Shown: positions 12,701 to 23,355, numbered from the stretch's first letter. The stretch is DNA of 64,000 nucleotides from Patella vulgata (GCF_932274485.2 NC_065879.2:42898436-42962435), one strand, 5' to 3'. Notes: generated by a model not told the origin, from the sequence alone. A program made the numbers and translations.

Positions 12701-15700
12701 ATACAGTGTGCTATGAGGGAAATTTTGCTCAGACTTTTTACGTGCATGCCAATGTGTACACGGGGTCTCGTTTTTTGTCCCATGCGAACGACTAAACAGC
12801 TGTCTTTCTCAGGTCCTCCGTCCTGCATCACTGACAAGGGGGAACCACGCCTGAAAATCTGAATGAACTTTCTCGGCCAATGTAGGCTAGCGAGCCAGCA
12901 TCTTACCCACTTAGCCACTGTATGTGACCCCATAAATTTTACAATAATTTCTACAAAAATATAAATTAATATAAAAAAAAACATTTTCACTAAGAATTGA
13001 AATATAAGTAAACCTGCTAACCAGTGCGATAAAGGCACCAAATGTCCAGCCATGTATGTAATATTTGGTGTAATATAAAATGGTAAATGATAAAAGATAT
13101 AAAAACTTACATTAAGATTAAACTATTTAAAATAGATAAAGCCGTTTTATGTACTGTAGGTAGTAAAGCTAATAATAACAGATGATCAGTAGATGGACGA
13201 GCTTCCTGGAATAATCATACAAGTATTTATAAGCATGTTCAATTTTCTCCTGTAATAATCAGATGTGTATATTTTGATAGAAATTTTCTACATTTTTTTC
13301 CTTCAAATTCTTCCTAGATACTTCTACTATCACATATTGTATATGCTAATTTTAAGACTTTTCAGTACCGAAACCCAGATTATGTACATGTAATTCGTCA
13401 CATTAACTTATAAATCAAAAATGTTTGATTATTTTTAAACTTTAAGCTATGTTTTATTTATTTAAGACTTGTTGATATATCCTTTCCTGAAACTTTCTTC
13501 CTAGTTGTTTTATTTACTTACCAACATTTTTCCGTTAACAGCTAAACAATCACAAACTAGTCTAAGAATATTCTCTACTGGAATTTCAGCTACAGCTGTA
13601 AAACTCTCCCTATAATAGATAACACATTTCATGAAATATAAATCAAAATCACCATTGAAAACAGATTAAAAGCAGAGTTATTGTGTTCTAATAAATGTGA
13701 CCGGGAAGAAGGGCGGGGGGGCAAAAAATTCTTATATCACATTTAAAGATATTATGAACCCGAAACTAAGTTTCCCAGCTTGCTCCGATATTCTAATTCC
13801 TGCAGTATGCTCTGGCATACTCAGTTCACCAGCATATTTATTTGTTAGCATGAACCTTTAAACTTACGTAAATAATGAAGATAAAACCTGACTAAAGACA
13901 GTAAATCTATGTATTAATACATCACGTCTATCTATTGTATTATCAGGTATTATATTCAGTTGAAACATTTCTCCATTAATATCATTACTACTTGATGATT
14001 CGTCTGTAATAAATAAATAACAAAGTTAGAGATGAGAGAAGGTGTGAATATTGTTTCAATATTAATCAAATTATAATCGTTGAGGATGAAATTCATTTTC
14101 TACTAGAATGTCCATTATAAATGTGCGCATTATAAATACACACTATTATTATTATTATATAAAACAGTAAGAGATAAACTTCTTGGTAAGGATAACCTTA
14201 GAATTAGTTCTATAGATTACTATATAAAACTTATGACAAATGACGGCTTAGCAAGGTATATATATAGAGCTATGGAAATAAGAGATGACTATTTAGGTGA
14301 AAAATTTGAATAATGTGTTAACATTTTATATCCATTTCCTCTTTTTTTTTTTTCTCCAATACATATTTATTTTATTTTATTTAAACTTATTTGTTATTTA
14401 TATATTTATGTCACATGTAATATGGGCTGTAAGCCTGCTACTGAAGTTAATAAAAAAAAAAAAAAAAAAAAAAATAACAAACCAAATAAAAATATAGCAA
14501 TCACAATGTTGATACGAAAATAACTACATTGTATACTTTAGTTCTGTGATCCTTTATTCTACAGATCTTATACCAACAATTTGACGATTATGATCATAAT
14601 ATTGATAAATTGATTATAGTATTAAACTATGTCAGATTTAGGTCACAATTACAAATCAGCTTAATCATATAAATATCACACTATCTGGTTTCTAAATTTT
14701 AAATAGAAATTCTAATGTAAACTGCTTATTTAAATTTAAACATTGATGAAAACTAGATGGTGACAGGTTGAATATATCACATTCTCTCCAGCCAGGGAGC
14801 AAAATATTTGTCCACAAATTAATAATAGTCACAAGAAGAGAAAAAGAATTGGACAGGCAGCATTTAACGAGTTGCCAACACAATACTTTGGTCACTTAAG
14901 TTTAAGTTTTATTTCTATGGGAGGGGAGAAATTTGGCTTGGACATTGGCATATATGAGGAAAACTGTCAGGATTTTTCAGGTCTTGATCTCACATTTTAT
15001 CATGAGAAAAATGTGGCTAGTCATTCAAATTCAAGAACTGAGTGATACATGTAGTGTATGTAAAAGATCCTTTGACAGTTGGTATTTGATATGCCAATTT
15101 CCAATGTGTGTAAACGTACCTGTTTCTACCATATCATATAATTGTGATAATGTATGTTTAAGTGTATTGTATATTTTATCAAATTGTATTCTCCAGCCTA
15201 GTGAATGTTTAACTCGATTCTTGCCACCTGGACCACATCCTCCTAATAAAGCTAAACAATGAGCCGAGTCGGATTTAGGTATGTGACACTGAAGATCAGC
15301 CAGTAGTAATTTCTCTATTTTATTCTGAAATATAAATACATATGAAATAAAATGGGGTTTAACATCCTACTGTTCTGCTCCGAACTGAGCTAATGAAGAC
15401 GGATATAAATACAAAGAAGGGATTTTAAACTATGAATGACCATACAGCCCTAAGTATAAATTTAAATTAGATATAATGGTTCCTGTTGCACTTAGAAATG
15501 TTTTAGTTCTGGTCACAAATGATTTTAAACTGGTAATTACAAGCCAAAATTTAATACAAAGGTAGTTTGTTTCAATGATATTGTAATTCATTTATGTGAA
15601 ATAATAAATGTAAAACTTACCCTGAAACTACCTGTTGGTCCTGGAAAAGTTTCACAGCAAACTTTAATACAGTGAATAGCTTCATCTTTATACTAATATA

Positions 15701-18700
15701 ATAAAAAATATTGTTGTTTTGTTTGTTATCAATCAAATATTACTGTAGCAAAGTAAAAGAAGATACAAATATGTGTTTGAAATACAAATTAAGTATGTGT
15801 TAGAGAAGTACACAATGACAATAATGCTTATAGTAAGGTTGATTTACTACACCAATGAAATATCGACAACCTCTAAGTCACAGAATATTGATTAAATATA
15901 GAAATTTGAGATTAAGACGATATTTCTTTTTTTGAATGGTGCTCCAAAAATTATTCAAATCCATCAATCCATGACCACTTAAAGTTTACATTACTTTTAA
16001 CTGATTTCAGACTGCCATCTTTACGTGCCTTAGATAAATAATGTATTGAGATTTTTTTTATACTTTGATGTGTTTAATTACAAAATAAGAACAGTCCTTG
16101 CATTCAAATTGTACGCGTGTTGACTTTTGAGATATAATGTGAATGATTTGGTTTGTTCATCCTTTAAATATTTGACAACACTTTTTTGTTTTTTCTTATT
16201 TTATTTGCAATAAATTTACCCAATCATGATCACTTGTATAGTGAAGGTAAAAATCATGAACAGTGATCCATGTCAGATCACAATACAGTCTAATGTAGGC
16301 TATATAGCACACCACAATTCATTTATTATAATATAATATACAGTAGAATCTGTAAGAGCAGCCACTCCTATTCAGCGACATGACCTCGTAAGCGGCACAA
16401 TAAATTCCCCCCATAGAAATTCTATTGTTTCATCTCTTTAATCAACGGTCACTCCTCTAACGAGGTCAGTGGTCGCTGTTTTAGTTATAAATTTAACAAA
16501 ACATCGCCCATTCAATGGGCATTGTTGAATGATACCATCTTGTCGTACTTCGTAGCACCTCCGGGAATCCTGTGATTAATAGTTAATTATCTGGCTCCTA
16601 CCGTTCAGGTAAAAAGAACTGTGAAAATAACAATAAACCTGGGGTAATCGGTTAATTAATCTTTTGTTTTATTAAAGACAAACCCTGAACTGCTGATCAT
16701 TGTTTTCACATGTAACGAGAAACATTATTTGATACTGCTTGAATAAACTACAAGTACCGACAAAACCAAGTTTTGTCACGATCATCTAGTATCTATTTTC
16801 CATTGCCACTTTGTTGCTTAACAGAAGTTTTAGTGCCTCCTATATTACATTCAGAGTTACCCCCCCTGAATAACGGTGAAAACTTTAGCGATGGTTTTTT
16901 TTGGGGATATGTGCTTTTTTGATATTCAAGGATTTTCTTTACAAAAATGGATAAATATTATAGAATACATCATGATGGTAGACAGTAGTATCAACGATGG
17001 TACAAAATGACACGTTTATATCAGAGATTTGCATCAAAGAATTTTCGTTCAAAGCAAGTTTCAGTGACGGCCAAATTTGCCCATGCAAGTATTGATGTTT
17101 GCTCAAAATGCATTAAGTGGTCAGTCATGAAAATTTCTGTGAGTGGTTGCTTTATACAGATTCTACTGTCAGTCATGAAAATTTCCGTGCGTGGCTGCTT
17201 AATACAGATTCTACTGTACTTTGTGGTCTTCATTACAACACTGATGTTGCAGTCTACCATGCGCATTTTGTTAAAGCAGGATCCTTAGACAATCTACACA
17301 GCAACTTTGCAATTTGGTTATTGGGACATTTTAGTGAAACCTGCCTTCAGAAAAACATGCTACATGTATAGTAGGGACCCTGTGTATCTAAATCAAAATC
17401 CTGAATGGGTCCAGATATAGAATTACAATAAATCAACTTACAAAATCTTGGGCATTGAGTAAAACTGGTAAAAGTTGGGGTATGATATTTGTAGCCACAT
17501 CTCGAGATATTTCACTGAAATCTGTAGATATTTTCAATATGAGAGAAATAATTTTACATGACTGTTGGTGAAACACTGTCTCCCCTGGACCCTAAAATAT
17601 AAAACACACTAGTAGGTACTTTAAACTGCAATAACTATATTGATATTTAATGAGTGTCAGTGATTTATGTTACCACAAAATCAGACAGACAGACCCAAAA
17701 GATTACACTTCTCCTTTTCTAGTCCTGGGATTCTTAGTTATGGCTGTCACTGCCTGGGCACTGTCATTACCCCGTATTCATCTATTCAAACCTGTGACTA
17801 AACAGATATTCTGCTTAAAGACAATGCCTGTTAATGGGGGAGACGTATTAATTAATTCAGGAGAAGAAGCTGTATCAGTAAAACAAGGTGTATAAAGAAT
17901 TTTTCTGATCTCATTTTTATGCTACGCCACTCTACCCTGCCACACTAGGAACCGAACCACGTAAATTAAAATTATACATCATTCGAAAAATGGTCAAGGA
18001 TCATAGCCATAGCCTTAATTGTCCAGCCTTAAAATTAATGGATGTCTGGCTGTATACAGATACAGTTCGTGCACTGAAGATCCTAAGACATAAAAGAATC
18101 TCCATATGACCTTGTATTAAGTGCTATTTTGTTCTGACTGTCGACGTGGAGAAAATTTGGGCTGGAGCAATCAAGACTACAATGTTTATTGACATATCTT
18201 TCAACTTACCTTTAAAATTTGTAACAAAAGTTTAATCCATGTATTAACATAATCAGTAAATATTAAAGTTGAAGATTGTACAACCAGTTTCTCTAGTAAT
18301 AATAACCCTTCTAATCTAAAATAAAGCAAATAACTCAAATATAATCCAAGAAATAACAAAAAGATAGGTTGCCAGGCAACGAAACATACGCCCACAGCAG
18401 CTAAATCATCCGTGCGGTCGACAAGGATTGTTGCATATTTATTCTTTTGTAGGTAATTGGGGGCATTTACAATAAAATTTCATATAGATCAGAATATAAT
18501 TTTTGTCGTTTGAGGGTTCATTAGGTTCTACACCCTGAAACAAGGGACTTAACTCCGGAAGTAATTTACAGAAAATTTCATACAAATTGGTTGATAACTT
18601 TGTCATTCAAACATTCACAAGGTTCACAAAGTAAAACAAGGGCCATAACTCTAGAAATAATTGACGGAAATTGCTGAAATTCAATCGACCTCCGTTTCAC

Positions 18701-21700
18701 AAATTTAAATGATGCATATAAATTTCATACATATCTGATGATAACTTTCATCAATCAAGCATTAACAAGGTTGAACAAAGTGAAACAAGGGCCATAACCC
18801 GAGAAGTAATTATTGTAAATGAATGGAAATTGCTGAGATTCGATAGGCTTCATATTTCACTAATTTAAATAATGCATATTTGTTATCATACCAACGTGAG
18901 TAATGACAACCAAGACTAGCCTAAAATTCATTGGCTAATATCTCGGTTCAGAGTGAAGCAATTTGACTGAAATTTTCAGCATATTTTGTTTTCATTATAT
19001 ATTTCTTAACTATTATAGCGAGAACTGTCAGCTCGTTATCTAATCTCACCTAATGCCCCTTTAAATGCACAAATAAGTCAATAAATAGTAGGGTTACCTT
19101 TTATTAGATGAGTTCAGGCACGTATGAATGTGGCTGATCACAGGATGCAAAGAATTTGTTTTCTGAAAAATAAGTCAAATATAAATTTAATTTATACAAG
19201 AAAAAAGCAATGTACTACAGGATGCCTCCAGGCCTACCTAAAAAAATATCTCCAAATACATTGATAATTATGCCACATTTATAATTATTAAATATAGGCC
19301 TATGTTCATGTTGCATTTAATAAGTTATAACCGCTTTTCCTCCGACTCAAAATAGTCACAATTCCCCGCAAGTCAAGATTAAATGTCCCAAAACTGACTT
19401 TAAAAAGTTTGAGTTCAGTTTTCTGTAACATGACCATGGCCCACGACTTTGACCCAGTTATCTTTTCTGAAGGGCGTCGTCTCTGCCTTCACCTCGAACA
19501 CCGACCTTCATAATACAGCAAGATATAGGACCATGGCAAGCATAAATGCAAAGGCCCCAAGATTGATAGGAAATGAAATGAAATGAAATGGGGTTCTGGA
19601 AGTTTGGAGTCAAGGTCAAAGTTGAGGTCACGGTTGGTTAGCGTTGATTACTGGAGGTCACCACAACCTTTCATATTGACCACGCCCATAAACTTCCGTT
19701 TTCTGACCAAGCAGTGTGTGACAGGACCAAGGTAAATGTCAATGGTCCAAGCCAAGATGATGGCCTTTTAAAATGGTTAAGGGGTGGAGGTCGTAAGTCA
19801 AGGTCAAATTTCCCAAAACTGACTTTAAAAAGTTTGAGTTCAGTTTTCTGTAACCTGACCTTGGCCCACGACTTTGACCCAGCAATCTTTTCTGAAGGGC
19901 GTCGTCTCTGCTTTCACCTTGAACATTGACCTTGATAATACAGCAAGATATAGGGCCATGGCAAGCATAAATGCAAAGGCCACCCAGATCGATGTAAAAT
20001 TTGATGTCAGGGTCAGCGATATTCACACTTAGAGGCCAATCCAACTAGCCAACGCCAAATAGTTGTTTATAGAAACTGGTGCTTTGGTGCAAAAATTAAA
20101 ATATGCGAAAATTATTATTATTATTATGAACTTTAGCATTAGGAAGGAAGAGCAGTGTGTCGGAATCCGCCTTAGTGTCTTGTTATTCGATCAATTCTGC
20201 TGAAATTTGGTGTGGGGTCATTGCTAGTCCCCCTTAACATTCCCTAAAAAATTTCAAGTCTCTACAACCACAGGAACTGGTAGAGGTGCGAAAGTGCAAT
20301 AGTGCCAGTTTAGCTATGTCGGCTGAATAATGGATAAGTAAAAGTTGTGTAAAATCAATAGTTTTTGACGGATTGGTCTGAAATTTGGTGTGAGATCATA
20401 GTTAACAACCTGGAACACCTTCAGCAAATTTGAAGTCTCTGGGTACACGGCAAATACTAGGTGTACGAAAGTGCATGAGCGCCCAATTTTGTAAATCATA
20501 TGGTAATGGTATGGTTGTAAATACAACATTGTCGTTTGTCTAGTGATGATAAACAGAGAAACCTATGGTTAGACTTGTCACATATATATATATATATTGT
20601 AATACATACAGGGCTGTCGGTAATTTTTCACAGTTGATTAGCAGCACTGCTAATCAAAAAGTCCAATTTTGCCAAATTTGATTAGCAAATTTATAAATTG
20701 ATTAGCAGTTTTTCAGTTTCAACGTAAAACACCTAAATAACAAGATATTACTTTAATTCATAACAAATATGACTAGATTCCATTCTGACTATTCTTTAAA
20801 TTCTTAGATTTTTTAGCACTTGACAGTGACTTCCGAAGCCCCACTCATTTTTATTGTTATTTTTTGTCACGTTAGAAATCTTCGTTAGAAAACAATTTGT
20901 CTGCTTTTTATCGTGTATTAGTAGTATTACTATTTTTGTTCAATCGGGCGCACCTCGATATAGACCCACGCGATATAAACAATAATATTTTACGGGAATT
21001 TTTACTTTGATTTATCATTTTACAATACGTTAACATGTATTTATTTTTTTATATTTTATTTACAATGCGTGGGGGATACACTGGATTTATTTCTTTCAAA
21101 ATGAATATGATATAATTACTTGATGTCTCGCAATGTGAGTGGTACTACTTGCTTCCCTATTTCCGGTTAAATAGTCCCTATTCATAGAGTTATGTCCATG
21201 TGTTATATAGTATTGTGTCTGGGTAGTTCGAGAAGAAAATGTCACGCGGAGAATTCAGTTTTGTTTATAAAATTTTATTCAACATTTTATACACGTTGAA
21301 AGTGTTGAGTAAGCCTTCTAGTCTTCAAAATGTGGATTATTCTTGAGTCAATATCCAAAATGACTGGCATATTAATGATTCGCAGTAACTGCGAATCAAA
21401 AACGTTAGATTTTAATTTTTGGTTAGCAACGGACAAAATATGTATCGCAAATTGCGCTGCGATACTGGTTGTCGGCAGCCCTGAATACATAACAATCCAT
21501 ATATTTCGAGATATTCTTTTTATGCCATGGGCATGGTGTACCTGTAAAGGCCTAAAGAGTGAAACAAGAAGATGGTTTTAAAGGAGCTAAATCGCTAACG
21601 GTTGGGACCTAGAAATTGACAAAAGTGGGTTGCAACACATATAATACTGTAATATGAATGTATATAAACTAATTTACATTCAATGGTTTCCGTTTTTACT

Positions 21701-22872
21701 CCAATTTCAAAACAGTTATGTTCGGCGAAATAAGCCAGCAGTCTCAAGCGAGTGCAAATTTCTAGCGTCTGGTTATTCGAGTCTACATACGTTGTTTGAT
21801 TTGGTGCAATGTGTCTAGCCTCGTTCCTCGAGTCTCTTGATATAGAGCGAAGCAAAGCTCTTTTCCGGTAACACAGGAGCGTAATTGAAAATGTCACCCA
21901 CAGACTGTTGATTAAAAAAAAATTCAGACCGGAACCGGATACACTGGGCAAAACAGGCAATGCGCATGTCAACTTATCAAATCTCGCCCAAGCGAGATCA
22001 CGTAACGGTAAGCGTTTTTTTCCATCCACTGGAGCCAGGTGTTATGACGTCATATGTGGATTATGGGTTAGGATAAAGGTTAGGAATGGCCCACATATGA
22101 CGTCATAACACCTGGCTCCAGTGGATGGAAAAAAACGCTTACCTCACGTAACTAACAAAAATAATTCTACCCTCCAAATCTCGTCCAAGCGAGATTACGC
22201 GCCTCATAGAACTATTTCTATGACGCGTCTAATCAATGACGTCACATATTTTTTACGTCAATGAAAATAATTCTCACACTTTTTTGTTTTTCTTTTTTTA
22301 AAAATAAAATTAATGTATAAAATTTAGATCTAAATAAAAATCAATTTTGAAAAACTAAATTATTTAACATTTTTTTGTATCACTTGAGAAAATTAATTAT
22401 GAAGGTTTTATATTTGACAATAATCAGCCACGGAGTGAATCAGCTTCGCTCTACTCAGGCAATGCCTGTTACATATTACAACTGGGGCTGAAGCGCATTA
22501 TGGTACACGATTCGTGTACCAATGCTAAAATGTTTATTTTGTCTTAAATATTGGATATCAAAAGCCCATCTTTTTTCCGGTAAGATCACAACATGAATGT
22601 TGATTTAATTTGACAAATAAATCGTATTTTCAATGTTGAAGATTTTGGATGATATTGTGGTTAGAGACTTAGCTACTTTAAATGTGAAACATAGCTTTGC
22701 AAATACAATATAAAAACCGAACATTTCGGTGTAACTTTTGAAATACCGGAATCGCAAACAGCTGATGATCATCCACGTTGGATATAACATGGGGAACGTG
22801 AGATAATGAGCTGTCATCTCCAAAATATAACGGTAATAGTGCTGAGAGCACGTTCTCACTGGAGGCTGCCAT
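788..22872 (-). CDS. PELP1: PELP1, complete 16-exon gene (scaffold of the 5FMC/rixosome complex)
   Basis: Coding exons 5'->3' on minus: 22872-22747, 19162-19098, 18315-18210, 17591-17442, 15692-15621, 15324-15120, 14003-13868, 13609-13522, 13205-13111, 12516-12409, 6268-6130, 5822-5672, 5394-5339, 3931-3725, 2501-1977, 853-788. All junctions are GT-AG and keep phase, giving 764 aa and TGA. Landmarks matching the PELP1 family: RLEGLLLLEKLV (human RFEGLCLLSLLV), GQQKQYCTLRECVY (GQERPYSTVRTKVY), SDDKSRKRLYAVLKA, VSSFCREAL followed by HPRAP, and C-terminal SFIDAGPDSD (ADFIDCPPDD). The RIX1-type helical region covers roughly the first two thirds. A KKKKKK run in exon 12 could serve nuclear import, and LPVLL is an LXXLL-type motif. 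In the family it scaffolds TEX10, WDR18, LAS1L and SENP3 for 60S maturation. It is shorter than human PELP1 (about 1130 aa) because the proline-rich and long acidic tails are nearly absent. The first exon is the least conserved, but its ATG and phase-0 donor fit exon 2. Confidence 0.93.
1977..2501 (-). CDS. PELP1: PELP1 exon 15: conserved end of the helical region plus disordered acidic tail
   Basis: 175 codons, phase 0 at both ends. It opens with VSSFCREALSI and FHPRAPCL, matching the end of the human PELP1 helical region, then becomes low-complexity and Ser/Glu/Asp rich. The acidic part is only a short cluster (EADSDSDLDEEPED), followed by KKLSFEDMQTL. Human PELP1 has a glutamate tract of dozens of residues at this place. 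The donor is CAG/GTATGC and the next exon is the 22-codon terminal exon. Confidence 0.9.
2631..3322. mobile_element. Tc1/mariner-type DNA transposon remnant, internally deleted (692 bp)
   Basis: Terminal inverted repeats CTTTTCAAAAAAGTAGGGG at the left and the complement of CTCTTCAAAAAAAGTAGGGG at the right, each next to TA, which is the family's target duplication. Near 3048-3118 the plus strand encodes a decayed transposase C-terminus: LIRSMPR, an internal stop, IAECLRISG, AITHY, stop. This parallels the C-terminus of the copy at 39015-40533 ([17 protein letters not shown]). The central and catalytic regions are gone. It sits in PELP1 intron 14. Confidence 0.8.
3932..4190 (-). repeat. Tandem copies of PELP1 exon 14's acceptor and first codons
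   Basis: Four further copies of a 57-62-bp unit lie directly upstream (in gene orientation) of the true exon start at 3931. Acceptor-like TAG/GATATACAAG junctions lie at 3988, 4046, 4103 and 4165. Each unit carries the last intron bases and about the first 45 bases of the exon (reading DIQEVIVS). Entry at an upstream acceptor stays in the PELP1 frame for about 18 codons and then meets the TAG of the next acceptor. Confidence 0.85.
4194..4269. repeat. Left flank with hAT-like tip CAGGGCTGGGA, split by an insertion
   Basis: CCAGGGCTGGGACTATTAC followed by a TGTAATTA/TAATCATTACA-rich stretch that resumes at 5097-5140 after the 4270-5096 insertion. The tip resembles hAT-like ends, but the matching right end was not identified. 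Confidence 0.3.
4270..5096 (+). repeat. 5'-truncated copy of the GGCCATAA/CTCTAGAGGTCACAA repeat, flanked by a 19-bp direct repeat
   Basis: Contains repeated variants of CCCTCTAGAGGTCACAATT, ATCCGATTT, AAAGATCTTGGTT and CGCATATCGGATC, and ends GCAAAATGTGGGCGTAT then CCTGCCTGGCAGCAGCTGG. Other copies are at 38600-41297, 52502-54232 and 55135-55590. It starts mid-element at AAATGGCCGCC. It is bounded by identical TTTAAATGTAATCATTACA at 4251-4269 and 5097-5115, which looks like a target duplication. No protein was seen. Confidence 0.75.
7270..7450 (-). mobile_element. tRNA-derived SINE family B, inverted, degenerate
   Basis: Reverse complement of the family seen best at 24485-24745. It contains TTAGCAGTGGGAGGAAAC (complement of the GTTTCCTCCCACTGCTAA block), a CACGCCAGGTGACTCAATG segment and, at the far end, a decayed tRNA-like head. 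The GA-rich 5' edge is the complement of the family's CT-rich tail. It lies in PELP1 intron 10. Confidence 0.65.
7632..9856. mobile_element. Long-inverted-repeat (foldback) element, about 2.2 kb
   Basis: Arms of roughly 450-490 bp, about 7632-8120 and 9390-9856, are reverse complements at an estimated 80%. Both tips read TAGTCCAGGCA inward, followed by GGGCAGTTGCTGCAATAGAA. The loop (about 8130-9390) contains fragments of other repeats, including the 145-bp family and the piece shared with 63013-63110. No transposase was recognised. The flanking TA could be part of the tip or a target duplication. It lies in PELP1 intron 10. Confidence 0.7.
8755..8910 (+). repeat. Interspersed repeat shared with 63013-63110
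   Basis: CAATAACACTCTTGCTGGCT followed by AGCTCCAGAAAATAAA is nearly identical at 63020-63062. The following ACTAGATGTTT is also shared. Family unknown. Confidence 0.65.
10980..11270 (+). repeat. Interspersed repeat shared with 63430-63800
   Basis: AATCTG(G/A)GT then ATTAGCACATTTA, AATAATTGGAT, CAGTTGTTAGTTA, AGAACACCGAATA and ATCTCCAATNCCGA occur in the same order in both places, same orientation. No coding content. It sits in PELP1 intron 10. Confidence 0.7.
11906..12030. repeat. Minisatellite, about 28-bp period
   Basis: Four copies of TGTCTGCCTAATGGCTATAT plus TATGTACT with small variations, ending in a TA dinucleotide run. The complement, ATTAGGCAGAC, occurs alone at about 6299 and 6560, at the other side of this intron. 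Confidence 0.8.
12636..12932 (-). mobile_element. tRNA-derived SINE family A, inverted, near full length
   Basis: Reverse complement of the element at 37516-37888. The tail (complement of GTTAAACCCCATTTCATTT) is at the left, and the tRNA-like head (complement of GTGGCTAAGTGGGTAAGA) at the right near 12905-12925. The middle has the complement of TGTACACATTGGCATGCACG. An open frame across it is a by-product. It lies in PELP1 intron 9. Confidence 0.85.
14079..14475 (+). mobile_element. 3' end of a non-LTR retrotransposon (LINE), 5'-truncated, with poly(A)
   Basis: Plus-strand translation gives EDEIHFLLECPL, a motif typical of the C-terminal end of animal LINE ORF2. Later, after small indels, it gives NLRISSIDYYIKLMTNDG and ARYIYRAMEIRDDYLGEKFE with stop at 14311-14313. 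A short 3' UTR and an A run at about 14451-14474 follow. The reverse transcriptase domain itself is absent. It lies in PELP1 intron 6. Confidence 0.7.
15350..15405 (-). mobile_element. SINE family A tail fragment
   Basis: AATGGGGTTTAACATCCTAC followed by TGTTCTGCTCCGAACTGAGC matches the inverted 3' end of SINE A. The rest of the element is missing. It is adjacent to PELP1 exon 6. Confidence 0.75.
16341..17216. mobile_element. Pogo/Tigger-like non-autonomous DNA transposon with duplicated right end
   Basis: Left tip CAGTAGAATCTGTAAGAGCA and right tip complementary to CAGTAGAATCTGTATTAAGC, flanked by TA on both sides (339-340 and 217-218 in the last digits). The last 48 bp exist twice in tandem, 17121-17168 and 17169-17216, both ending ATACAGATTCTACTG. 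No transposase frame was found. Tip sequence and TA target suit the pogo/Tigger branch of Tc1/mariner. It lies in PELP1 intron 4. Confidence 0.7.
18530..18895 (+). repeat. Tandem repeat, GGGCCATAACTC family, period about 160 bp
   Basis: Two to three units, each with AACAAGGGCCATAACTCTAG (variants), GGAAATTGCTGA(A/G)ATTC and TTTCATACANATNNGATGAT. The same GGGCCATAA core appears in the larger repeat at 38600-41297 and in the 27155 array. It lies in PELP1 intron 2. Confidence 0.7.
18895..19068 (+). repeat. Interspersed repeat, second copy at 54748-54916
   Basis: GCTAATATCTCGGTTCAGAG, CAATTTGACT, AATTTTCAGCATAT, AACTATTATAG and TGCC(C/A)CTTTAA occur in the same order in both copies. The copy here ends only some 30 bases from PELP1 exon 2. 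Confidence 0.75.
19195..19330 (+). repeat. Interspersed repeat shared with 35176-35330
   Basis: AAATATCTCCAAATA, TTGA(T/C)AATTA, CACCACA/GCCACA, CATGTTG followed by TTAATAAG(T/C)TAT are shared. The 35-kb copy lies inside the LTR fossil. Confidence 0.55.
19378..20010. repeat. Direct repeat of about 190 bp, rich in AGGTCA/TGACCT half-sites
   Basis: The block from CCCAAAACTGACTTTAAAAA to CAAGCATAAATGCAAAGGCC occurs at about 19388-19558 and again at 19808-19981, roughly 420 bp apart. Both copies and the spacer hold many TCAAGGTCA/TGACCTTGG motifs, which match the extended nuclear-receptor half-site. It lies in PELP1 intron 1. Confidence 0.75.
20190..20500. repeat. Two-copy tandem repeat, period about 178 bp
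   Basis: CTGAAATTTGGTGTG starts at about 20200 and 20378. Each is followed by AAATTT(C/G)AAGTCTCT and GTGCGAAAGTGCA (GTACGAAAGTGCA in the second). No coding content. Confidence 0.65.
20609..21483. mobile_element. hAT-like non-autonomous transposon with intact 8-bp target duplication
   Basis: Starts CAGGGCTGTCGG and ends CCGACA-type complement GTCGGCAGCCCTG. It is flanked by perfect AATACATA at 20601-20608 and 21484-21491. The 8-bp target duplication and CAGGGCTG tips are hAT features. The 875-bp interior has no recognisable transposase. It lies in PELP1 intron 1. Confidence 0.8.
22007..22143. mobile_element. Perfect hairpin MITE, 53-bp arms, 9-bp target duplication
   Basis: Arms 22007-22059 and 22091-22143 are exact reverse complements around a 31-bp loop. 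The flanks are identical TCACGTAAC at 21998-22006 and 22144-22152. Each arm contains TGACGTCA, the full CRE/ATF site. The 9-bp target duplication and GG...CC ends suit a Mutator-like element. It lies in PELP1 intron 1, about 600 bp from the start codon. Confidence 0.9.
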
Positions 22873-23355
22873 TTTAATTATAAAATTGAAAACCTAAACA
22901 ATACGCCATACGAAATAAAATGTTATATTCCCAACATATTTTCTAATGAAAGTCTTTGAATATCTTAAGAAAATTTAAAATTCTATTAAATAATGATTAA
23001 ATTTTAACTCAATAACAATTAGAAAATATTTCAAACCAATTCAATTGTATTTCGGAAAATATATCTGTAAGTCAGAATATGGCATTTACCCATAAGGGGA
23101 AGTCATTCTGGAGTGAAGACTTTATTTTTGTAAACAAGTTTATATTTTTTCAAATTTGTGTGTAATATTTTGAATTATTTCCAATGACGTTGTTGATTTG
23201 CAAAAGCTGATTACTCCTGAATGTTTTTAAGGTTCAAAGTAGGATGTTGACGCCCCCATGGCATGTAGGATCTGTCCTCTATCGCTGTAATGATTTTTCA
23301 AATAATTTTCAAGGACTGCATAATATAAGTAAATTAGCGTGTACGCTAAACTAAT

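Noticed and set aside
12649-13053. 134-codon minus-strand open frame
   Set aside because: It runs across an inverted SINE A copy; similar frames appear at other SINE A copies.
21978-22206. TCTCGCCCAAGCGAGA motifs as TCTCGCGAGA promoter elements
   Set aside because: The half-sites are separated by four extra bases, so they do not match that motif.
22605-22859. 84-codon minus frame overlapping the PELP1 start
   Set aside because: It is a different frame from MAASSENVLSALL; only the latter has a phase-0 donor that fits exon 2.
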